IMG/VR virus record: IMGVR_UViG_3300028553_000140
Location: 1 to 26,621 of that record
Origin: a virus
Length of the DNA: 26,621 nt
Strand: one strand, 5' to 3'
The notes below the pieces were generated by a model. That model was not told the DNA's origin and made no database searches. It saw nothing but the letters and a program-made list of their open reading frames with translations. Made by a program: the position numbers and the translations under genes. Below, one piece after another: positions 10,032-18,833 of this stretch (positions are counted from its first letter, which is position 1; each line of letters starts with the position of its first letter).

Positions 10032-11249
10032 ATGGCTAATAATGTTACCGCCCAATTTCCTGAAATTTGGGCTGACAGGGTACAGCAAACATTCTATAAC
10101 AACAATGTTGCTCGTAATATAGTTGAGAGGGTTCCTTGAGATATCAACAACAAAGGAGACACACTTCATCGTGTCAAGCGTACAGAACAGACAGAAGCAT
10201 TTGAAGTCTCTGACCGATATGCTGATGTTTCTAACTATGATGTCACTCGTACTGACGAAACACTCTCTATTAATAAAGAGTATGTCGTTGCATTCCGTAT
10301 GGCTAGTAAAGACAATTTCCAAGCTAGTCCTAAGCTCATCGCTGATGAAGCTGAAAATCAAGCTCAGATTCTCTCTGACCAACTCGATTCAGATATTCTC
10401 GGTGAAATCTTCAACGCTGCTTCAACAGTAGACGATGGTTCTATCGGTGGTACTGCTGGAAATGGTATTACAATGGCAGATTCGAATGTATACAAAATCC
10501 CTAACGCTGTTACTAAGAAATTCCAGAGACTCAATGTAAACAATGGTTCTATGAGAGCTGTTGTTTCTCCTGATTATATGGAAATCCGTAACAACTCAGC
10601 CGCTTCTCGTGCTACTGATTTAGGTGACAAAGCTCTTATTCGACCATATCGTGGTGAATACGGTGGTTATGAGCATTATGTTTCTAACCTTATCGCTGGT
10701 TCTGCTATTATCACTTGGGGTGCTACCCCTACTGATGGCGACATTATCGTCCTCGAAGGTCAGACATTCACTGCTAAGACTACTCTCGGTTCTACCGCTG
10801 GTAACTTCACAATCGGTGCTAATGCTGCTGCTGCTAAACTCGCATTTGAAACTCTCGTAAATGACCCAGTAACTACTACCGTAACTGGTGTAGCTATCGG
10901 TGCTGTTGCGACAAGTTCAACAACTCGTATGTTCGTCAACAAGATTACTGCTGTCGCTACTTCTGCTACACTTACAACTGTACGTGTAAACGGAACTGGT
11001 GTCATCTCTATCTCTGTGACTTTCACATCTGGTTCAAACACTCTCACAAAGAAGAAACAACATCTTTTCTTCCAGAAAGGCGATGCTCCTGCACTCGCTA
11101 TTCAGTGGGACAAAGTACCAGACGGAGGTCGTGTAGACGGAAAATACAAAGTAGAAGAATACATCTGGGGTTCTCTCTACGGCTTCAAATCATTTACTGA
11201 CCTCGCTAAGAGAATCGTAAATGTAGAAATTGATGCTGCACTTCTCTAG
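10032..11249 (+). CDS. Major capsid protein
   Basis: 405 residues between the scaffold-like gene and a strong terminator. The N-terminus (NVTAQFPEIWADRVQQTFYN, then NIVERVPGDIN and GDTLHRVKR) and the end (GGRVDGKYKVEEYIWGSLYG) fit HK97-fold coat proteins. Residues about 225-340 are a Thr/Ala/Ser-rich beta-type segment starting TDGDIIVLEGQTFTAK, which looks like an inserted surface domain. The start is the ATG at 10032, so the first 89 residues, which include the only TGA codon (Gly36), belong to the protein. Only one of 31 Gly is UGA, unlike its neighbours, as expected if a very highly translated gene avoids the recoded codon (inference). Stop TAG. Confidence 0.9.
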
Positions 11250-11258
11250 TTACTAATC

Positions 11259-11282
11259 GGGGGCAGAAATGCCCCCATTTTT
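11259..11282 (+). terminator. Intrinsic terminator after the major capsid gene
   Basis: GC-rich seven-base stem GGGGGCA/TGCCCCC with a GAAA tetraloop, followed by ATTTTTA. It starts 10 bases after the capsid stop codon and likely ends or reduces the head-gene transcript. Confidence 0.92.
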
Positions 11283-11287
11283 ACAAT

Positions 11288-11572
11288 ATGAAAATAGAAC
11301 TATTCCATTGAGACTCTTATAGAAAAGAAATTCCTATTTTAGACAAAAATAGAAATCCAATAGATGTAGAATTAAAAGCTACATTTTGTATTTATAAAGA
11401 TGGTAAACTGGAATGGTTACAAGAACTAGAAAAAGAAAACTGAAAACTCAAACTAGAATTCTCTCAAGATGATATAAAGATGTTTGAAGCAGGAGAAAGG
11501 AAAGGCGAAATAAAAGTAAAAATATGAGATAGAACTAGAAGAGAGGAATTTGATATAGTTATTTATCAATAA
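11288..11572 (+). CDS. Small beta-rich protein, possible fibre/baseplate N-domain-like
   Basis: 94 residues, three TGA codons. The pattern FHGDSYRKEIPILDKNRNPI, followed by ELKATFCIYKDG and then FSQDDIKMFEAGERKGEIKV, resembles the small beta-sandwich found at the start of some receptor-binding or upper-baseplate proteins (BppU-like) and related phage proteins. It abuts the tail-fibre gene (stop TAA immediately followed by ATG). A connector between tail and fibre is a reasonable but unproven role. Confidence 0.6.
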
Positions 11573-13879
11573 ATGGAATTGCAACTTAATGAATTGAACT
11601 TTGAAATTATCTTCAACGGAGATGATTTTAATATTGAATTATTTAATGATCCAATTATTTTAGAGTTTGATAAAAAAGAACAAGAAAAAGAGGGGACAGT
11701 AGAAGAAAGTATAGAAAAATTCCTTTCAGAAAACCTCGAAACACTCATAAAACCTTTTATACCAGTATTGCCGAAAGTGAAAGACGGTAGAACGCCAAAA
11801 AAAGGTATAGATTATAGAGATTGAATAGATTGATTCACTCCAATCAAATGAATAGACTATTTCACGAAAAAAGAGGTCTCAGAGATTAAGAAAAGTCTCA
11901 AAGATGCAATACTATCTGAACTCCCTAAAAGTCTCTCTGAGGACGAAATAAACATAAAGTTTGAAGACATACTCAAAAAGATAAACAAACTCCCAACTGG
12001 TGGAGGATGAGCAATGTTTCTTCGTCAGTTAATGGATGTAAACGTTGGTAATCCTACTGCTCAACAATACTGATTAACCTACAATCCTAGTCGTTCTGAA
12101 TTTACACTCAGTACAATCTCTGCTAATGGCGTATGGGGTACTATCACAGGTACTCTCTCCGACCAAACAGACCTACAAACAGCCCTTGATGGAAAGCTAA
12201 ATAACTTAATAGCTACCAATAAACTGATAGGTCGATGAACTGCTGGAACAGGCGTAATGGAAGAGATTACTTTAGGTTCTTATTTATCCCTTACTTGAAA
12301 TACTTTAAATGTCACAGGAATAGAAGCACCTCTTACATTTTCAACAGGTCTTACTCGTACAGCAAACACCATCACGAATAATCTCTCTACTGGTGTTTCT
12401 TGATGACAAACAGTTATCGGTGGTACTGCTTCTGGCAATTCTTTGACGATTTCTTCGACTTCTCACGCTACTAAGGGAAAAATACTCTTTTGAACATCAG
12501 GGTATGATGAAGTAAATAATTGGCTCGGTATTGGTACTGCTACTCCGACTAAACCACTCCATGTCGCAGATACAACAAAAGGTTTTATGACTTTTGAGGG
12601 AAATATCGGCAGCGGCGTTTATTCTGGAGGTGCACTTCTTACTGTATCTGTTGGTGCTTCCTCTGGTGCTTCCTCTGGTGCTTATATGAGTTTTGTTGGG
12701 AAATTTGAAGCGTGGGTAGGTGTTCAAGCTACCAATAACGCTACTGGATATAAGTATATGAGGTTTGGTAATTCAACTAATAATGTTATTGATACAACCA
12801 ATGGTACTTTTGCGATACAAAGATTAAATGACACTGGAACAGCAGTATCCGCTACTCCGTTTCAAATGTCTAATGCTGCTCCAGCATCATCTCTGATAAT
12901 TCTTAGTTCTGGTAATGTTGGATTAGGCACATTAACACCAGCCACAAGACTTGAAGTCAATGGAAATATAACGATGCCTAGTGGCTTTTTTATCGGGTGA
13001 GGTACATCAGTAACAGCTACAAGAAGTATTGCACTTGGATATAATGCAAGAAACCTCAATGCTGGTTCAATGACAAATGTTGACTCTGTTGCTATTGGAT
13101 ATGGAGCGACTTCAAATTCAGGTTCAGGATATGCTTCAAGTACAGCAATCGGTTACAACGCTTCATCTATTGGATTTGCTATTGCGATTGGTGCTAACGC
13201 AACAGCAGGACTTATCGGAACAGCAATTGGTTATGGAGTTACTGTATCCGCAGCTGGTCTTGCGGTTGGCTATGGTTGTGCAAATGCTTGAGGTTACTGA
13301 GCATCACTTGGTTATTCAAACACAGCAGGTTTTGCTGGGGTTGCTATAGGATACATTGCGGATGCAACTAATGGAAACTGTATTGCTATTTGACGACAGG
13401 CAAATGCGGCATCAGGTGGTATTGCAATGGGCTTCCTTGCTACTGTCAGGTCGTCACTTGATTTTGGTATAGCGGCAGGTGCTACAGCAGGGCGTGGTTC
13501 AAGTATCTTACTCCAATGATGGAGTAGTGCTTCGGTCAATAAACACCTAGCGGTTGTAGAAAGTGATTATACAGTGACAACACCTGCATCATGGACTTCA
13601 AAAATGAAGCTTAATCTCATCAACTACAATGGCACGTTTAGCATGTTTCAGCTTGACCATGATGGAACGACTGGGACAATTACAAATCATTTTAAAGTTG
13701 TAAATAGTTCTACTGTAAGACTGAAAAACTACACAGTGGCTACACTTCCAGCAGGTGTACAAGGGGATACAGCGTATGTAACAGATGCACTCGCTCCAGT
13801 ATATTTAAATACTATTGTAGGAGGTGGTGCAGTGGTTTGTCCTGTGTTTTTTGATGGAACAAATTGGGTAGCTCATTAA
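11573..13879 (+). CDS. Tail fibre / receptor-binding protein with YadA-like head repeats
   Basis: 768 residues read through numerous TGA codons. Residues 1-60 form an acidic N-domain. About 64-100 contain collagen-like/fibre linkers (KDGRTPKKGIDY, DGFTPIKGIDYFT) typical of phage tail proteins. A helix and then a Gly-rich hinge (LPTGGGGAMFLRQL) lead into beta-rich repeats. Residues about 484-630 hold at least eight copies of an A-I/V-G-Y/x-x-A motif (SIALGYNA, SVAIGYGA, STAIGYNA, AIAIGANA, and so on), the left-handed beta-roll of trimeric autotransporter adhesin heads. The C-terminal domain has VATLPAGVQGDTAYVTD and ends in PVFFDGTNWVAH, a motif found at fibre tips. Fibres of this kind trimerise and bind host surface receptors. 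Confidence 0.88.
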
Positions 13880-13916
13880 AAGTTTACTTTACTTATATTT
13901 TCATTACACTTTCTAT

Positions 13917-14222
13917 ATGTGACTCATCAATAAAACAATCTGGTTCAATAATATACCTTGTACATACCACAGGATTATTGATATAAAGGGCAATTCTAAT
14001 GAAGAGCCAGTAGAATACGATTGAGAAAATAGAATAGACTATGTGTGACAAACAATGATTGAAGTTTGACATTATATAGACAGGGCGACACGAGACGCAA
14101 GAAAATATGATTTTGTTGTAAAACGACCATTTACAATGCCGTGATTTGATAAAACATGGGCACAAGCATACGAATATCTCCAAACTCTCCCCGAATTTGA
14201 GGGGGCTACTTCTGATGAATAA
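13917..14222 (+). CDS. Hypothetical protein downstream of the tail fibre
   Basis: 101 residues with six TGA codons, including the second codon. Visible features are a short N-terminal hydrophobic/aromatic part, an acidic middle and a C-terminus rich in aromatic residues (TMPGFDKTWAQAYEYLQTLPEFEG). No family recognised. Position after the fibre suggests a fibre-assembly or structural accessory protein (inference). Confidence 0.65.
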
Positions 14223-14245
14223 ATTTATTTTCTGATTTCTTTTTT

Positions 14246-14461
14246 ATGACACCACAAAATAATATGAACCCTAAACTCAAAGAACATCTCATATCTGCAC
14301 TCAATACTTTTTTGACTGCTTTTCTCTTGGCAATCGGTACAATCTGAATAGATATATCAAACCTCGACAGAGCGGCTCTCATCTCTCTCGGAGCAGTAGG
14401 AGCAAGGGCATGAGTAAAAGCTTTACAACAATGGCTCGTTTTACGACTTACTAAAAAATAA
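14246..14461 (+). CDS. Holin-like small membrane protein
   Basis: 71 residues: polar N-terminus, a first hydrophobic helix (LISALNTFLTAFLLAIGTIG, about 15-35), a short acidic turn (DISNLDRA), a second hydrophobic helix (ALISLGAVGARAGV, about 43-57) and a basic tail ending LRLTKK. Two membrane helices with a charged C-terminus fit a class II holin, which opens the membrane to time lysis. It precedes further small membrane genes and the endolysin gene lies about 3.2 kb downstream. A T-rich tract (TTTCTTTTT) sits directly before the ATG. Confidence 0.65.
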
Positions 14462-14462
14462 T

Positions 14463-14759
14463 ATGGAACAATTACTCGTAACTATATTCTCTGAAAAATG
14501 AATAATATATGGTTTGTTTGTATTTACTTTTCTTATGTCAGTGTATAAATGAATTCCCTATTTAGTAAGTAAATTCGATAACGTAGTAAAACAATTCACA
14601 GAACTCACAACACAACAGCAAAACATATTTAAAGAATCACTTGATAGAATAAGTGAATCATTCCTCAACCAAATATCAACAAGTAATGAATGGCACAAGT
14701 CACATGCTGAACATCTATCTCGTATAGAGGAATGAATAAAAAATCTATGAAACAAATAA
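14463..14759 (+). CDS. Membrane-anchored coiled-coil protein (holin/spanin-like accessory)
   Basis: 98 residues with one N-terminal membrane helix (GIIYGLFVFTFLMSVYKGI, about 13-31) and a long charged Gln/Glu/Ser-rich helical tail (about 38-95). The start lies one base after the holin-like stop (TAA-T-ATG). BhlA-type holin accessories and some spanin subunits have this layout, so a lysis role is suggested by neighbours rather than by specific motifs. Confidence 0.6.
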
Positions 14760-14980
14760 ACGAACATACAAAAGATGTAATTATTATTATGTTATTAGCT
14801 ATTATATCGCTCTTTTTAGGTGCTTTATTCTTGAGAGTAGAGGAACTAAAAGTAAAAATACCTAATCAGACACACGCTTTGTTAGAGAATACTATTCGTT
14901 ATCTAATTAGGGAAGAGTTTACTTTTGACAGACAAAACTTTAAATTTATAATTGAAGAAAATGAAATACAAAATAACTAA
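14747..14980 (+). CDS. Small single-pass membrane protein
   Basis: 77 residues from the ATG at 14747 (MKQINEHTKD), or 82 from an in-frame ATG at 14732 that would increase overlap with the previous gene from 13 to 28 bases; the shorter form is preferred. One hydrophobic helix (VIIIMLLAIISLFLGALFL) follows a short cytoplasmic N-terminus; the rest is charged. Together with the two preceding genes it may form a lysis cassette. No family recognised. Confidence 0.55.
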   Translation: MKQINEHTKDVIIIMLLAIISLFLGALFLRVEELKVKIPNQTHALLENTIRYLIREEFTFDRQNFKFIIEENEIQNN

Positions 14981-15059
14981 AGTACCAAAATCAGACCCTA
15001 GAAAGGGTATAGTAAAAGTAAAACGCAAGGTATGAACTAATCCTCGTAAATACGCATAA
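14961..15059 (+). CDS. Very small basic protein (32 residues)
   Basis: Starts inside the end of the preceding gene (20-base overlap) and ends in TAA; one TGA-coded Gly. Lys/Arg/Pro-rich: 12 of 32 residues are basic. The last A of its stop is the A of the next ATG, which supports a chain of coupled small genes. Function unknown. Confidence 0.4.
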
Positions 15060-15157
15060 TGAAAAAAGTCATGCAAATCTTAACTCTATTGGCTTGTGTG
15101 ACTCTCATTTTATCCCTCGCTGGTTGGTCACTATCCGTACTTATTTACCTTTTTTAG
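15059..15157 (+). CDS. Very small hydrophobic membrane peptide (32 residues)
   Basis: MKK start, then one hydrophobic helix (ILTLLACVTLILSLAGWSL) ending LIYLF, TAG stop. The ATG overlaps the previous stop by one base (TAATG). It could be a membrane peptide or an exported lipoprotein-like peptide; the lysis-region context favours a membrane role. Real translation is not certain at this length. Confidence 0.4.
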   Translation: MKKVMQILTLLACVTLILSLAGWSLSVLIYLF

Positions 15158-15232
15158 TCCAAACTTGATGAAGCGGAGGCAACAAATACCATGTATAATC
15201 CAGGTATAATTAAATAATTCAACAAGTACCTA

Positions 15233-15259
15233 TTGACAGAATAAAATAAAGAATATAAT
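15233..15259 (+). promoter_or_regulatory. Strong putative promoter
   Basis: TTGACA (15233-15238), 15-base AT-rich spacer, TATAAT (15254-15259); both boxes match the bacterial consensus perfectly. The bases after the -10 box, GAGTGTACTTATTTTTTA, closely match those after the -10 box at 25869 (GAGGATACTTACTTTTTA). The predicted leader is about 22 bases of T-rich sequence before the ATG at 15288. Confidence 0.7.
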
Positions 15260-15287
15260 GAGTGTACTTATTTTTTATTATTTTTTT

Positions 15288-15818
15288 ATGAAATTAAAAC
15301 ATGTCGTGTCCGTTATTAAAGCATGTGACACCATTGGTACACAGTCTATTGATTTTATGTTTGCCCGTGAATTCTTCTTGATTTTAAAACCTTTTAGAAA
15401 GCATTTTGATGAGTTTGTAAAACAAGAAGGAGTATTGATAAAAATGTATAATGCGGAAGTAGATAAACGAAGAAAAGAACTAAGCAAGTGACGAGACGAG
15501 GCAGAAGTCACAAAAATACTTGATACTGAATTTGTTTCACGTTTTCAGGAACTACAAAAAACTCTTCAAGAGGCATTAGAAGAAGATGTAAATGTGCTTC
15601 CTGTTTCCGAGAAAATCATGGAAGTATCTGAAAGGATACGAGCCAAAAAACCTGATTTTGAAATTGCACCGAATACAATTCGGGATATCTTTTCTTACAA
15701 AGCAGACGAGGACACACTAAATACACTAAATCACCTAAAAAATAATTATGTCCCTTCCATCCTACATAACACCTGACGAAAAGCATCGTGAAAAGCTCCG
15801 TCTTGCTCGAAAACATAA
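15288..15818 (+). CDS. Hypothetical helical protein
   Basis: 176 residues with three TGA codons. The ATG at 15288 follows TATTTTTTT; an in-frame ATG at 15258 overlaps the -10 box and is rejected as the start. Largely helical and charged (KHFDEFVKQEGVLIKMYNAE, then a Glu-rich segment EALEEDVNVLPVSEKIMEVS). It has its own consensus promoter, suggesting independent expression. No family recognised. Confidence 0.65.
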
Positions 15819-15870
15819 ACAACACTTGTACTATTTGGCTCGCAAGGAGAAAAAAGAAAAAACTCTCTAG
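15748..15870 (+). CDS. Possible small overlapping basic protein (40 residues)
   Basis: Overlaps the 3' end of the preceding gene by 71 bases in another frame and ends in TAG. The sequence starts MSLPSYITPDEKHREKLRLA and is Lys/Arg-rich to the end, with no TGA. It could be real, with translational restart, or a chance frame in a purine-rich region. Confidence 0.35.
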   Translation: MSLPSYITPDEKHREKLRLARKHKQHLYYLARKEKKEKTL

Positions 15871-15888
15871 CTTGTTTTATTTTTTGAC

Positions 15889-15894
15889 TATAAT
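15889..15894 (+). promoter_or_regulatory. Putative -10 box for a leaderless mRNA
   Basis: TATAAT exactly six bases upstream of the ATG at 15901. A clear -35 box is not visible. The same TATAAT-N6-ATG arrangement is seen at 7214 and 21589. Confidence 0.4.
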
Positions 15895-15900
15895 TTTAGT

Positions 15901-16149
15901 ATGAACCACCCTCTCAAGCCACAAGTAAACGAAGATCAAGAAGAAATACTCTTCCAACTTCGTCATAAAGTACCAGAAGATGAAGGAATGATGGTGGATA
16001 AAATGATAGCCCTACGAGAAAAGCACGAATCAGCTCAAGAAGTAGTACGACAGATAAACGAACAAACTCATATCTTACTCGATAAGGATGCACCACTCCC
16101 ACCACTTCTCAATCGGCTTCCGCCCTGAAACCCTATCTTTCGAGGTTAG
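15901..16149 (+). CDS. Hypothetical acidic helical protein
   Basis: 82 residues, TAG stop, one TGA-coded Gly near the end (PPGNPIFRG). Charged helical body with Glu/Gln/His-rich segments (DKMIALREKHESAQEVVRQI) and a Pro/Leu-rich tail. It lies just upstream of the metallophosphoesterase gene. No family recognised; the helical layout would fit a small assembly or adaptor protein. Confidence 0.55.
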
Positions 16150-16172
16150 TTTTATTTCTTTACCATTCTTTT

Positions 16173-17498
16173 ATGAATGATAATCCAGAGCAAGATGAGG
16201 GGATAAAAACCCTCAATCAGTTACTCGGAGAGACAGATATGCCCGAAGTACAAAGGGGAACAGACGGAAGAAAGTATTACATGATATATATTACAGTACA
16301 GGATTGACCAGTACAGAAAAAGAAGTGTGTACACGTTGATTGTGAACTCGCACAATCTGTCTTTGAAGATTATGTCCTTCATTGAGCAAATCTCACAGGA
16401 TTAGAAGTACAAAAGAAGTATGGAATGACAGGTAAAACATGGCAAGCGTTCAAGTCGTGCATGAATCTGGTGAAGCATTCGCTCCCCATTCCGCATGATA
16501 GACTCAAGTTTCTCACTGAGGCAGACATGGCAGATGAATTTGAAGAAATCATAGAACGTGGCGTAGATACTCATGTTGGGAAGATCCTCGACAAAGCTGG
16601 CGAAAAGAAGAGAAACGCAATGCTCAATGATTTTGCGATGAAGCTCGCAGTACAAGATTCATGGACACAAGATATAGTACAAGAATTTGACAGAGCTGGG
16701 ATGCCCTCTATCCCCCCTCGTACTTTTAGAAGCCAAGCTAAAACAGTAGAATCAGTATCTGTAATCCTGACAGATGCACACTTTTGAAATCGAGAAACCT
16801 ATGAAACCGCCAAAAGATTAGGAAGAGTTATTGATCACCTTATCGAACAACCAGTCGATAGAATAAACGTACTTATGCTCGGGGATGACCTCGAAGATGC
16901 AACTCAGATGTGAGCACACCCTGACACGAAGTTATCAATGCATCCTGACTTTCGACAACCTCATAAACTCATCTTGTATGTTTCCGCCCTCTACGCTGAA
17001 GAACTGAACCGCCTAAAAGCGAACCATGATGTAGACGTAAAAGCGGTACGATGAAACCATGATAGAGTAACAGAAAGTCGAGACGATGACCAGTTTCGAC
17101 TCGCTGGATGGATGATGCACCAACTCCTCCAACGCCAACTTGATTCTAAAATAGGATTTGAAGATTCTGATGAAACTATGCTCGTGACTATGATAAGCTG
17201 AATAGAACACTTTCTTTTTCATTGAGATGTGAAAGGTTTAGCAAAAATGAAACCTGACGAAATTGTCTCTCGATTTGGCAAGTTTAGAACACAAGGTGAG
17301 AAAGTTATCCTTAGCTGACATATCCATCGTCTACAACACGAACGAAGTGGAAGAATCAATAGAATAAGTGCTGGTGCTCTCACAGCTCCATGAGTCCATG
17401 AGATCCGTGAATGATATGTCACTAAAGATACAGAACCAACTATCACACTCCTACACTACAAAGGTGGAAAAGTAGACATTGAACATAAACAAATATAA
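16173..17498 (+). CDS. Calcineurin-like metallophosphoesterase with N-terminal helical/HTH-like region
   Basis: 441 residues. The metal-binding set of the family is complete: LTDAHFGN (Asp201, His203), MLGDDLED (Asp238), RGNHDRV (Asn295, His296), FHGDV (His350) and LSGHIHR (His383, His385). The Gly of GNHD, HGD and GHxH are all encoded by TGA, strong evidence for code 25. Such enzymes use a two-metal centre to hydrolyse phosphodiesters or phosphomonoesters; the substrate here cannot be told. Residues about 70-100 (GANLTGLEVQKKYGMTGKTW) resemble a helix-turn-helix, suggesting nucleic-acid binding. Phage MPEs of this type may act on DNA ends or nucleotides (inference). The ATG follows ATTCTTTT. 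Confidence 0.9.
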
Positions 17499-17505
17499 TT
17501 ATCCT

Positions 17506-17649
17506 ATGGAAGAAGTATTTTCATACGCCCCTGAAATCGAAAAGGAAATAGAAGCACGAGATGACGAACCGGTACACTCAAACTGGGCTGAGATGATTTG
17601 AGAAATCATTTATCTAGATAACCAACCTTGAAATGACACTGTCTCATAA
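17506..17649 (+). CDS. Small acidic hypothetical protein
   Basis: 47 residues, very acidic (MEEVFSYAPEIEKEIEARDD), two TGA codons; overlaps the start of the endolysin gene by 17 bases. The overlap and spacing suggest coupling with the endolysin. No family recognised. Confidence 0.5.
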
Positions 17650-18064
17650 TCAATTCCTAGATAAATATCTCCGTACTGCACCAGACTACGATGGAGTGAT
17701 GGGAGTACAATGTGTTGACGGAGCAAAGCAATACGTCAAAGACGTTTACTGAATATCACTAGGTTCTTTTGGCGGTACTGCCTATACTGGCTGGATCAAC
17801 AAAAAGAAAACTTTTGACCCTAAAATCTGGGAAAAGATAGAATGGAAACCATGAATGCTACCTAAACGTGGCGATATAATCTTTTACGATAAACCTTGAA
17901 TAACAGGACACGTTGCTATAGTCCACGAAGCCAATAAGATAGACATTATTGTACTTGAATTAAACTGAGCGACTTGAAACTGAGACGGTAAAGGATATAA
18001 TGCTTTCAACCTCGAAACTAGAAAAGACTATAAAGATGTCTTGTGATGGTATCGCCTAAAATAA
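17633..18064 (+). CDS. CHAP-type cysteine peptidoglycan hydrolase (endolysin)
   Basis: 143 residues, a single domain with no obvious binding module or signal peptide. CHAP hallmarks are the catalytic Cys27 in GVQCVDGAKQYV, a Gly-rich turn with TAYTGW, RGDIIFYD, and GHVAIVHE with His93 as the general base, followed by an ELNGATGNGDG segment that can supply the third catalytic residue. CHAP enzymes cut amide bonds of peptidoglycan stems or cross-bridges. There are eight TGA codons. It would need the holin-type genes at 14246 onward for release. The adjacent papain-like gene starts four bases downstream of its stop. Confidence 0.85.
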
Positions 18065-18067
18065 AAC

Positions 18068-18694
18068 ATGAAACAATTTGAGCTGGAACTGATAGAATCC
18101 TTTGCTCCTGAGACCCTATTTGAGAAATTCAAAACAGCGTACACAAGTTATCAGACACCCACAGAAGTAGGACTCACACCTAAAAAGATAGCAAACTACG
18201 ACCAGAAGAAGAATCCTTACTGTACTGCGTATGGATCTGCTGGATGCACAACGTACAACACTGGAAAAATCTTCACGAATGAATACATAGCTGAATGGGC
18301 ATCTAAGTACATAAGCCCAAACGGAGTAGCAAGTATGATGAACATATCGGAGAAGTTTGCAAAGGAACACTGATGTAGAAGTAAGCCAATCAATATTGAC
18401 TCTCCTTCAGCAAAAAAACTCCTAGATGCTGGATATGCCATAGTAGTATCTCTCGTAGCTCCTAGTTGATTCTGGAAGCAATGAGTGACAATGTGAAAGG
18501 CAGTATGACTCTTTACTTGAGATGCTTTCGGTCACACTCTCTACTTAACAAGGGAAAAAGGAAGAGATTATCTACAGAACTCTTGGTGAGGACTTATAGA
18601 GAAAGGATTATGGAATAAAATCCATGTAGAACTTCCTGACCTCTTAAAGAATAAATATATCCGACCTCTTGCAGTAGTCATATATTCGATATAA
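18068..18694 (+). CDS. Papain-like (C1-type) cysteine protease
   Basis: 208 residues. Four key residues of the papain family are visible: Gln46 (oxyanion hole) six residues before Cys52 in DQKKNPYCTAYG, the same distance as in papain; His156 in FGHTLYL; and Asn171 in LQNSWGG, the NSWG signature. There is no prodomain and no signal peptide, and the length matches the bare catalytic domain. It directly follows the CHAP endolysin. Possible roles are processing of virion proteins, attack on host surface protein or assistance in lysis; the sequence does not decide. Its TAA stop overlaps the -10 box of the small RNA cassette that follows. Confidence 0.82.
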
Positions 18695-18695
18695 T
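18669..18695 (+). promoter_or_regulatory. Putative promoter of small RNA cassette A
   Basis: TTGCAG (18669-18674), 15-base spacer, TATAAT (18690-18695), embedded at the end of the papain-like gene. The 15-mer GATATAATACTCTCG (18688-18702) is repeated exactly at 21496-21510. Confidence 0.5.
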
Positions 18696-18701
18696 ACTCT
18701 C

Positions 18702-18746
18702 GCTACGAAAAGGGGAAGCTCTCTCATAACTGGGAGAGTTTTTTTG
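18702..18746 (+). ncRNA. Candidate small RNA A
   Basis: A predicted transcript of about 45 bases from the promoter at 18669 to the T-run of the terminator, with no open reading frame. It shares promoter and start sequence with candidate B at 21510. It might be a small regulatory RNA, or simply a promoter close to an operon terminator. Confidence 0.4.
18716..18746 (+). terminator. Intrinsic terminator after the lysis/protease operon
   Basis: Stem AAGCTCTCTC/GGGAGAGTTT (18716-18725 and 18732-18741, including two G-U pairs) with loop ATAACT, running into seven T's. Confidence 0.85.
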
Positions 18747-18750
18747 TTCA

Positions 18751-18833
18751 CTCGAATTGAGTGATGCTATTTAAATTTGCATTCTATAAATATAACAATA
18801 TACTAATTGAGTTCTATTATTTAACTCTATTAT
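18751..18833 (+). promoter_or_regulatory. Inverted repeats upstream of the Rha-like gene
   Basis: The gap after the terminator contains an imperfect hairpin TCACTC/GAGTGA with loop GAATT just after the T-run and a second one, GAGTT/AACTC, around a nine-base loop close to the ATG. Either could be an operator or a leader hairpin for the regulator downstream. There is no clear -35/-10 pair in this AT-rich stretch. Confidence 0.3.

Noticed and set aside
10624-10860. Overlapping + frame inside the capsid gene (and similar ones at 13077-13349, 8544-8741)
   Set aside because: Leu/Ser-rich shadow frames inside strong genes with no start context.
10299-11249. Capsid protein starting at 10299
   Set aside because: The frame continues upstream through one TGA (Gly36) to ATG 10032 with good coat-like N-terminal sequence.
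15258-15287. ATG 15258 as start of the 176-residue protein
   Set aside because: It overlaps the consensus -10 box; the transcript would begin downstream of it.
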